Origin: Streptomyces sp. NBC_01408
GTDB taxonomy: Bacteria; Actinomycetota; Actinomycetes; Streptomycetales; Streptomycetaceae
DNA length: 64,000 nt
Direction of reading: 5' to 3'
NCBI RefSeq assembly: GCF_026340255.1
Contig: NZ_JAPEPJ010000001.1
Span: 4,495,501 to 4,559,500, forward strand
Shown here: positions 26,417-35,700 of the stretch, piece after piece
Numbering within the stretch: the stretch's first letter is position 1
How the letters are laid out: each line of letters starts with the position of its first letter
Notes under the pieces: model-generated
Database searches by the model: none
What the model saw: only the letters and a program-made list of their open reading frames with translations
What the model was told of the DNA's origin: nothing
Made by a program: the position numbers and the translations under genes

Positions 26417-27399
26417 CAACGACGCACACACTCGACATCCAAGGGCTGCGGATCACCCTGCCCGGCACCGCCCGCCCCGTCCTCGACGGTGTCGACCTCA
26501 CCGTCGGCACCGGCGAGACCGTCGCCCTCGTCGGCGAATCCGGCTCCGGGAAGACCCTCACCGCCCGCAGCGCACTGCGCCTGCTGCCGCCCGGGGCCAC
26601 GGTCGAGGGCGCCGTCCGCGTGTGCGGCCAGGACGCCCTGACCATGAACGCCGGCCGGCTGAGCGCCCTGCGCACCAGCACGGTGGCCATGATCTTCCAG
26701 GACCCTCGGGCCGCCATCAACCCACTGCGCCGCATCGGCGACTTCCTCACCGAGTCCGTCCGGCTCACCAAGAAGACGAGTCGGGCGGACGCGACCGCCT
26801 GGGCCACCGAACTGCTGGGCGAGGTCGGCCTCGACGCCTCCGCGCTGAACAAGTACCCGAGCCAGGTCTCGGGCGGCATGCTGCAGCGCGTCATGATCGC
26901 GGCCGCCCTCATGGGCGACCCGGCCCTGCTGCTCGCCGACGAGCCCACCACGGCCCTGGACGTCACGACCCAGGCCGAGGTCATCGCCCTCCTGGCCAAA
27001 ATCCGCGGACGCTTCGGCACCGGCCTGCTCTTCGTCACCCACGACCTAGATCTCGCCGCAGCCATCAGCGACCGGGTCTACGTCATGTACGCGGGGCGCA
27101 TCGTCGAGAGCGGGCCGGCGGAAGCGCTCTTGGCGTACCCCCGCCACCCCTACACGGCAGCCCTGCTCGCCTCCACGCCCCGCCCGGAGGCGCCGCGGGG
27201 GAGGCTCGCCGCCATCGACGGACAGCCCCCCGACCTGCGCCAGGAACTGCACGGCTGCCCCTTCGCCCCCCGATGCCCCCTCGCCACCGAGGTGTGCGAC
27301 GCGCAGGCCCCCCAGCCGCTGCCCGCACCCGGCGTACCCGGACACCGCGCGGCGTGCCACCACAGCGACCGGCTCGAAGGGAGCGCCGTCGATGCCTGA
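26413..27399 (+). CDS. ABC transporter ATP-binding protein (DppD type)
   Basis: 328 residues, ATGA overlap. Walker A is GESGSGKT, the signature is VSGGMLQRVMIAAAL, Walker B is LLLADEPTTALD and the switch His is in FVTHDLDLA. The C-terminal oligopeptide-transporter extension contains CPFAPRCPLATEVC, the cysteine cluster that in some family members holds an iron-sulfur centre. Confidence 0.92.
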   Translation: MTTTHTLDIQGLRITLPGTARPVLDGVDLTVGTGETVALVGESGSGKTLTARSALRLLPPGATVEGAVRVCGQDALTMNAGRLSALRTSTVAMIFQDPRAAINPLRRIGDFLTESVRLTKKTSRADATAWATELLGEVGLDASALNKYPSQVSGGMLQRVMIAAALMGDPALLLADEPTTALDVTTQAEVIALLAKIRGRFGTGLLFVTHDLDLAAAISDRVYVMYAGRIVESGPAEALLAYPRHPYTAALLASTPRPEAPRGRLAAIDGQPPDLRQELHGCPFAPRCPLATEVCDAQAPQPLPAPGVPGHRAACHHSDRLEGSAVDA

Positions 27400-28192
27400 C
27401 AACGTGCTGGAAGTCGCGGGTCTGCACCGCGCCTACGGAAACGTACGAGCCGTGGACGACGTGTCGTTCACCCTGCGCGAGGGCGGCTCCCTCGGCATCG
27501 TGGGCGAATCCGGATCCGGCAAGACCACCACGGCCCGGATCATCGTGGGCCTCGAACGGGCCGATGCCGGCCAGGTCCTCGTACACGGCCGCGACCGTAC
27601 GGGACGCAGCCGCGGCCGCTCACAACGCCTGGCCCGCGCCCGCGCAGTGCAGATGGTCTTCCAGGACCCCTACCTCTCCCTGGACCCACGCACCAGCGTC
27701 GAGGCGGTGCTGCGCGAAACCCTGCGCCTGCACTTCCCCGGCACGGATCACGCGCGGCGCATGCGCGAACTGCTCGACCAGGTCGGCCTCGGCACCCGCG
27801 CCGCCGACGCCCTTCCCCGCCGGCTCTCCGGCGGACAGCGCCAGCGCGTCGCCATCGCCCGCGCGCTGGCCGTGGAACCGGCCGTCCTCGTCCTGGACGA
27901 AGCGGTGGCGGCCCTCGACGTGTCGGTGCAGGCACAGATCCTCAACCTGCTGGCCGACATCCGGGAACAGACAGCGATCGGCTACCTGTTCATCACGCAC
28001 GACCTCGGCGTGGTCCGCTGCGTCACCGACGACGTGATCGTCATGCGCCACGGCCGGATCGTCGAGGCCGGACCCACCGCCTCGGTGCTCGCGGCACCGG
28101 AGCACCCCTACACCCGGCTGCTGCTGGAGTCCGTTCCCCGGCCCGGCTGGGACCCCGAGGGGATCGCGGCGGCGCGCCGGGCCCTGCCGTAG
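27392..28192 (+). CDS. ABC transporter ATP-binding protein (DppF type)
   Basis: 266 residues, overlapping the previous gene by 8 nt. Walker A is GESGSGKTTTAR, the signature LSGGQRQRVAIARAL, and Walker B VLVLDEAVAALD, with Val-Ala in place of the usual Pro-Thr/Ser-Ser. It is shorter than typical DppF (about 330), ending soon after SVPRPGWDP with no cysteine cluster. It forms the heterodimeric motor with the preceding ATPase. A weak inverted repeat at 28198-28223 may terminate the operon or attenuate transcription into the third deiminase gene. Confidence 0.9.
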   Translation: MPDNVLEVAGLHRAYGNVRAVDDVSFTLREGGSLGIVGESGSGKTTTARIIVGLERADAGQVLVHGRDRTGRSRGRSQRLARARAVQMVFQDPYLSLDPRTSVEAVLRETLRLHFPGTDHARRMRELLDQVGLGTRAADALPRRLSGGQRQRVAIARALAVEPAVLVLDEAVAALDVSVQAQILNLLADIREQTAIGYLFITHDLGVVRCVTDDVIVMRHGRIVEAGPTASVLAAPEHPYTRLLLESVPRPGWDPEGIAAARRALP

Positions 28193-28286
28193 CGGGGGCG
28201 GCGGCCCGTTCAGGCCCCGCCGCAGTCAGTCATACCTTTCCGGCCAACCACGGTAACACCGTTGGCAGTTGACACAGGAGGCACAG

Positions 28287-29450
28287 ATGAGCGATCCAGT
28301 AGCAGCCAGGCCGCCGGGCGGCGGAGCCCTCGGCCGACGCGGATTCCTGACGGCCGCGGCCCTCGCCGCGGCCGGCGCCACACTGGCGACGTCCGAAGGC
28401 CCGGCGCGAGCCGCGTCCCGGACCGGCCAGGTCTCGCCCGCGGGCGCCTTCGCGGTCCCCGCGGAGGACGTACCGCACACCCGCACCTGGATGGCCTGGC
28501 CGGACAGCACCACCATCTGGCGGAGCAGGCTCGGCGGCGTCCAGGCGAACATCGCGCTGATCGCCAGGACGATCGCGAAGTACGAGCCGGTCGTCATGTG
28601 CGCCAACCCCGCGAGTGCGTCCAAGGCCCGTTCGATGTGCGGGCCGACGGTCACGGTGATCACGTCCATCGCGGTCGACGACTGCTGGATGCGCGACACG
28701 GGACCCGTCTTCCGTACCAACGGGGCCGGAGGCCTGGACGCGGTCGGCCTGAACTTCAACGGCTGGGGCAACAGGCAGACCCACTCCAGGGACGAGCTCG
28801 TCGCCGAGAGGATCGCCGCCTACGCCGGAGTGCCGATCACGTACGCCGACCTGGTGGCAGAGGGCGGGGCGATCGAACAGGACGGCGCCGGGACCCTGAT
28901 GGCGACCCGGAGCAGCATCATCAACAGCAACCGCAACCCCGGGATGTCGCAGACGCGGATCGAGGCCGCGATGCGCACCGCGTACGGCGCGTCCAAGGTC
29001 ATCTGGTTCGACGGCGTGTACAACCAGGACATCACCGACGACCACGTCGACGCCACGTCCCGCTTCCTCGCACCGGGGCGCGCGCTGGTCCAGATGCCGA
29101 TGGCGACGGACAGCGACGCGTACGCGAAGGACGCGCGCCGGCAGTACCAGATCCTGTCCACGTCCACGACCGCCGGTGGCGCCCCGATGGCGGTCACCAA
29201 GCTCCAGGGCCCGGACTACTACAAGATCCGGTCGAGCGACCCGAAGTTCGTCGCCGCCTACGTCAACTACTACGTGTGCAACGGGGCGGTGATCTCCTCC
29301 CAGTTCGGCGACGCCTCCGCCGACGCCGCGTCCAAGGCCACCCTCGTCCGGCTCTTCCCCGGCCGGACCGTCGTACAGCTGAACACCGACTACCTCGGTG
29401 CCGGAGGCGGCGGCATCCACTGCGTCACTCAGCAGCAGCCGGCCCCGTAG
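28287..29450 (+). CDS. Exported agmatine deiminase-family protein (Tat substrate)
   Basis: 387 residues from the ATG at 28287 with AGGAGG 5 nt upstream. A Tat signal (LGRRGFLTAAALAAAGATLA, ending near ARAAS) directs it out of the cell without a lipobox. Family motifs are DDCWMRDTGP, LNFNGWG, EGGAIEQDGAGT, NSNRNPGMS, TDDHVD and the catalytic loop GGGGIHCVTQQQP. As in the other exported member, the canonical GHVD is altered (DHVD). It follows the transporter genes by 94 bp and is probably co-transcribed or driven by its own promoter. Extracellular action before uptake is inferred. Confidence 0.84.
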   Translation: MSDPVAARPPGGGALGRRGFLTAAALAAAGATLATSEGPARAASRTGQVSPAGAFAVPAEDVPHTRTWMAWPDSTTIWRSRLGGVQANIALIARTIAKYEPVVMCANPASASKARSMCGPTVTVITSIAVDDCWMRDTGPVFRTNGAGGLDAVGLNFNGWGNRQTHSRDELVAERIAAYAGVPITYADLVAEGGAIEQDGAGTLMATRSSIINSNRNPGMSQTRIEAAMRTAYGASKVIWFDGVYNQDITDDHVDATSRFLAPGRALVQMPMATDSDAYAKDARRQYQILSTSTTAGGAPMAVTKLQGPDYYKIRSSDPKFVAAYVNYYVCNGAVISSQFGDASADAASKATLVRLFPGRTVVQLNTDYLGAGGGGIHCVTQQQPAP

Positions 29451-29714
29451 CGGTCGCGGCTCGGCAGCCGGTCGGCCGGCCAGGCCCTCGATCTGGCCCC
29501 GGCCGGTGTCGGTGAGCCGGTGCAGGGTTTGCGGCCCGCGCGCCGACGCGGCCGTCGATGTTGCAATTCCGGACATCCTGGCGCATTCCGCTGCTTGACG
29601 TCGCACGGACCGCGGTCAATCGTGTGATCACTGCGCCCGCCGGGGGCAAGGAGGCGGCGCAGGTCAGCGGGGCCTTATCGGCTCGTCCACCGCATCGATC
29701 ACCCAGGAGACGTC

Positions 29715-32700
29715 TTGTCCGTCGAGCAGCATCTGTTAAAGGTCTACAGCGACCGCTCTTACGTTCTCACCACCACGGTGCGTCACCAGGGCACGACCGT
29801 TGCCCTGGCCATGGACGACCAGCGGCGCCTGTTCTACGCCGTCCTGGACCTGGCGCGGCACGACGAGACCAAGGGCGAACTCGACGCCGCCTACTGGTCG
29901 GACAACCCCCTCCCGCTCCCATTCCCGGGCGAGATCACCGACGTGGGGTTCGCGGCCGTCGGCGCCACCGCCCTGCCGACCGTCAAACGCGGAGGCAGGA
30001 TCGAGGCCGCCGAGGGCGAGCGGCTGGAGGCGGACGAGGTGGACCCGTTCCTGTCCACCACGGCGAGGCTGACCGCCCTCGCACCCTTCCACGCCCTGTC
30101 CGACGGCACCCACATCGTCGTGCTGCGCCAGTCGGTCGACGCCGGGCATCCCGATGCCGTCCACAAACTGGCCGACGGTTCCTCCTCCGGGGACGCCGCC
30201 CGTACGGACTACGTACTGGACCGTGACGGTGCGAAGACCCCCCTCGTCGCGGACACCCTGCTGTGCGACCGGTTCCTCCTCGTCGGCGGTGAGTTGAAGC
30301 CCGTGCTGGAGGCCCGCTACCGGCGCAGCCGTCACAAGGACCGCCCCGACTCGGCAAAGGACAGCCTGGGCACCGCGGACATGGAGGGACGCCCCTTCCG
30401 CGAGCCCACCCAGGAACTGTCCTTCGTGAGGAACCTCTCCGGCGGGCGCTTCACCGCCCTGCTCGTACCGACCGCCGTGCACGGCCGGCAGCGCTGGCAG
30501 CTCTTCGCCCACAACGACGCCACGGACCGCATCGACTCCTTCAACATCGAGCAGGGCCAGGGCGGCCTGTTCAACCTCCAGGGGACCCAGGCCTGGACCA
30601 GCCCCGACGCCGCATACCGCGACGCGGTGTACGAGAGCGGCCCGGGCACCTGCCCGTTCACCGGACAGCCGCTGGTTCCCGTCGTCAGCACCGAGGGCCA
30701 CGCGGAGACGGCCCTGGCCTTCGGCGAGGGCGACGCCCACGTCCGCGTACCCGACGTCCCGGAGCTCGCCGACGGCGACTTCACCGTCGAGTTCTGGGCC
30801 AGGCGCACCGCGACGGGCCGCGAGGAGTTCCTCGTCGGCCACGGCGATCCGAAGGGAGCCGACCGCAGGTCCCTGCACCTCGGCTTCCGCGACGACGACA
30901 CCTTCGCGTTCGCGTTCTACGCCGACGACCTCGTCACGGCCACACCGACCACGGACACCGACTGGCACCACTGGGCGTGCGTGTACGAGCGTGCCACGCG
31001 CAGGCAGACGGCCTACCGCGACGGCGCGGAGATCGGCAGCCGCACCGCCACCGCCCACTACACGGGCACCGGGCCGCTACTGCTGGGCAAGGCCCTGTGG
31101 TTCGCCAGTGCCCGCACCGAGCTCGACGAGGTCCGCGTCTGGAGCCGGGCCCGCACCGCCGACGAACTGAGGCGCGACCGGCACGTCCGCCTCATCGGCA
31201 ACGACCCCGGCCTCGCCGCCTACTACCGCTTCGACGAGGGCTCCGGCACCCGCCTGCACGACCAGAGCGACCACGCCCGCCACGGAGAACTCCTCGGCGG
31301 ACCGGCCTGGGTGACCTCGTCGGCTCCGCTCGGCGACCACCCGGGGGTACGCCGCGACAGCTTCGCCGTCACCGGCCGTACCGTCGTCTCCGGCCTGTCC
31401 GCCGTGCTCTACCACCAGCAGGAGGAAACCGCCGTCGGCTACGGGCAGCAGCCCAAGCCCGGCAAGCGCCAGGCCCGCGTCCTGCTGTCCTGCGCCACCT
31501 CGGGCCCCGACCCGAAGACCGGCGCCGTGAGCGAGGAGGCGTACGTAGCCACCGTCGACTTCGCCGTCGGCCGGGACGGCCGCCTCGCGCAGGTCCCGGA
31601 CGAGCTGGCACTTCCGGTGCTCGCCGCACCCGACGCCAGCACGGACGTCGAGGCCATCAGCGAGCTGGAGACCCAGGTCCGCGACGTGGTCCGGGACATC
31701 GCGGCCAAGGAGACCGAGGCCGCCGCGCTCACCCGGCAGACCGCAGACGTAGCGGAACTGGAGCGACTCCGCGGGCAGTTCCACACCCGCTCCCAGGACT
31801 GGACGGGCTGGACGATGCGACTGCGCCTCAAGCAGACCCGCGACGGCAAGCCGCAGTACCTCGCGGTCAAGGGCGACGGGCACGGCGACTACCCGCCGGT
31901 GATCCGGACCTCCGACAAGAACGCGAAGTCGGCGCTGTGGACCATCGTGATGCCGCCCGGTTCCGGCTGGAACGGCTCCATGCTCCACCACCTGAGCAAC
32001 GTGCACACCGGCAAGGACCTCAACGTCTTGGGCGATAGCCAGGACAACGACACCCCGCTCATCGTCTACCCCCGCCAGCCCGGAGCCTGGAACACCCTGT
32101 TCGGCATCTACGAGCAGCCCGACGGCCACGTCATCCTGATCAACCGGCACAGCGAGAAGACGGTCTGCGCCCCCGACCGGCTCGGCGACGGCGTCGTCCA
32201 GTACGACTCCGCCGCCGTGGCCGCCGGTGGCGCGGGGCTGATCACCCTGGAGCGGGTCGCCCTCCACGACGGCGGGCACCCCGACATCCGGGACGCCGGC
32301 AAGCGCGTAGAGGCCCTCGACGCCCAGCTCGCCGAGCTGCGCCCCCAGCGGGAGCTGCTCGTCACCCGGCAGCGCGAGATCGCCGCCCTGCAAGCCGGGC
32401 TGACGGCCGCGCGCGAGGAGCTCGCACGGCTGACCGGCGGCCTGAAGGGCGCCGACGACATCGCGCTGCCCATGCCGCGGCTCTTCCTCGACCGCACCGG
32501 GCTGAGCTGCTCCGGCGCCCTGCTGGCCTTCGCCCGCTCCGCGGACCGGCCGTACCTGCTGGACAGCGCCACCGGGAACGTCGTGCTCTACTTCCGGGGC
32601 GCCAACGGGCAGTTCTTCGCCACCTACTACGACACCCACGTGACCCGCTCCAGCCGACAGCTCGCGGGCCCCGAGGGCACGGCGCTCACCTTCGTCCCGC

Positions 32701-35700
32701 GTGACGCCGGCACCGACCTCGACGGTGTGGCCATCCGGATCATGGACGTCGGGGACGCCGGTCTGTGCGAGCTCACCGTCGAACGCGGGGACGAGAGCGA
32801 GATCTGGCGGCGGTTGCCGCGCCGAGCCGCCGACTTCGCCGCCGCCGTCAACGGCACGGCAGGCCAGGCGTACGACTACGCGCGGCAGGCAGAGAGCAGC
32901 CGCCCCGGCGTGCCGCTGTCGGCCGGCTCCCGGCTCCTCGCCGTCGACCCGGGCCGGATCAGGGAGGTACCGCTCGGATTGGTGCCCGACCTCGCCGCCG
33001 GACACGGTCCCCGCTGGCGCGCGGACAAGCCCGGCCGGGCGTACGCCTTCGACGGCCGGGGCACCTTCGCGTCCTTGCCCGAAGACCAGCTGGAGCGGGC
33101 CGCGGTGACCCACGACCTGACCGTGGAAGCCTGGGTCAGCCCCGAACGGGTGGCGGGCGCGGCCCGCGTGGTCCATGCCCGCACCGGCGACGTACCGTAC
33201 TCCCTCGCGCTGCTCGCCCCGGCCGCCGCGACGGTCCCCGCGCTGGCCTTCGACGCCGTGAGCGACGGGGCCAGGACCGAGCACGGCTTCAGCCTCGCCG
33301 GCCAGGACTTCACGGTGGAGTTCTGGGCGAGGCGCCCGAAGGGCGATCAGAACCGCCACCAGTTCTTCATCGGTCACGGATCGGGGTCCGCCCCGGGCAC
33401 CTTCCTGCACATCGGCTTCCGCGACTCCGGCGCCTTCACGTTCGGGTTCTGGCACGACGACGCCAACACCAACTACGGCTACCGGGACACCGACTGGCAC
33501 CACTGGGCCTGCGTCTACGACACGGCCACCCGCGAGCAGGTGATCTACCGTGACGGGGTCGAGGAGGCCAGGCGCGTCGCGGGGGGCCACTACCAGGGCA
33601 ACGGCCAGTTCACCTTCGGTCGCAGCGTGGACGGGGAGATGGACGAGGTCCGGCTGTGGGGCACCGCCCGCAGCGCGGCCGAGATCCGGGAGCTGAAGAA
33701 CCGCCGACTGACGGGCAAGGAACCGGGCCTGAAGGGCTACTGGCCCTACGCCGGCCAGGACGTCCAGGTGGCCGGCAAACCGGGCGTCCTGGACCGTTCC
33801 GGCAACGGGCGGCACGTCCACCTCCAAGCCGGCGTCACCACCACGGCCGCGCCCCCCGCCCTGGAGCAGCCCGAGGACACCGGCTACCGCGTCGTCGCGG
33901 GCGTCGGCAGTACCCTCGTCGCCACCCGGGCCGCCTTCGCTCCGCACGAGTGGTCCCACCTGGCCGCCGCCTACGAGCAGTCGTGGGCCGTCGAGCTGGC
34001 CGACGGCGCGTACCTGGAGGTGCCCGACGACGACGGCCTCGACATCGCCGACGACCTGACCGTCGAGGTGTTCTGCCGCGTGGACGCCCTCGGCGCCACC
34101 CAGGGTCTGCTTTCCAAGGGCCGGGCGGCGGACGGGTCCGGCGGCAGCGTCCCGTACCGGCTGCTCGTCCTGCCCGACGGAAAGCTGGAGTTCGCCTTCG
34201 AGGAGCCCGACGGCCGGCTCGTGCGCTCCACCTCCACCGAGGCCGTCCGAGCCGGGGCCTTCCACCGCCTCGCCGTCGTCCGCAAGGGTGGCCGGTCCAT
34301 GCAGGAGCACAAGGGCAGCAAGGAGATCCAGGCCACCGGCGCGGACGGCAAGCCCGTCACGCAGACCGTGGAGCTCGTGGAGTCCGTCGACGTCCAGGAG
34401 TGGCAGGACATCCGCTTCTTCATCGACGGCCGCGAAGCCGGAACCGCCCGCTACGAGGGCCCCGGCGCCCAGGGCACCACCGGCACTCTCGACATCGGCC
34501 GGGCCCGGGACGGCCTGCGGACGCACACCTTCACCGGAGTGGTCTCCGAGGTACGGCTGTGGGGCACGGCACGCGACGCCGCCCGGCTCGGCACTCCGGT
34601 GTCCGCGCGCGACCGCGGGCTGAGCGCGCACTGGCGGTTCGAAGAGAACGCGGGCAACACCGCGGCGGACGCCACTGGTTCGCACGCGGCCCGGCTGCGC
34701 GGCGCCCGATGGACCCGCAATCCCGACCCGCGCGGCAGCGCCCTGCGCCTGTACCGCAACGGCGTCTCCGTGGCCTGCGACCCGCTCGACTCGGCGGACC
34801 TCGCCGACTACGGCGACGTCCAGTTCTCTCTCGGCGCCCGGCGCAAGGGCGGCACGGCCGACCAGGCCTTCCACGGTGTCCTCGAGGAGGTGCGGATCTG
34901 GCGCACCGCCCGCACCCAGGAGCAGATCCTGGACAACCTCTTCACCCGGCTCAGGGGCGAGAAGGAGGACCTGATCGCCTACTGGTCGTTCGACCGGGCC
35001 TCCACCGACGGGACGTCGCCGCTCGTCCGGGACGAGGGCCTGCGCGGCAACCATCTGACGCTGGGGGAGGGACCCGCCCGCCCCGCCACCGTCCTGTCCA
35101 CAGCCCCCGTCTCCAGCGACACCGCCCAGGTCCGCTCCGCCCTGGCCGCCATGCGCACCCCATTCCACGAGACGGTCACCGGCGCACCGGCCGTCACCGA
35201 GTACGCCGACATGCAGTACACCACCAAGGGCGAGGCCTTCGGGGTGCTCAAGCGGGCGTACGGATACCTGAACGGCGGCCGCTGGCACCTGGTCACCGGC
35301 TACAAGGTGGGTGACCTGGTCAGCGAGTGGGTCAGCCAGGTGCAGTTCGACCCGCAGCTGGTCGGCTACGTGGAGGGCGCCCCGCCCGTGCCGTCGGAGA
35401 ACCTCACGCCGGGAACGGTCGACCCCGACCGCGCGACCTACGACGGTGTTGCGTCGGTGGAGTTCAAGGAGGCCGAGGACGTCGTCCACTCACTGTCATC
35501 GGCCAAGGAGCGCAGCGTCGACGCCGCCTTCTCCTTCGCCCTCTCCAACGAGGTCGACGTCGACATGTGGATGATCACCGCTCCGCTCGGCTTCGGCGTC
35601 GCCAAGTCCCTCGCCAAGGCCAGGGTGTCGGCGGGCGTGCGCGGCAGCCTGGAGTTCTCCAACAGCTGGGCCGACGAAACGGCCGTCTCCCAGGGCGAGA

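Noticed and set aside
28240..28262. Dyad-like CCAAC...GTTGG before the third deiminase gene as a fifth TetR operator
   Set aside because: It does not match TGACTGAA-NN-TTCAGTCA, and the symmetry is imperfect.
31077..35489. A 1,470-codon open frame antisense to the giant LamG gene
   Set aside because: It is a mirror of a GC-rich coding region; the + strand reading has clear LamG domains and the antisense has only Val/Gly/Arg-rich sequence with no motif.
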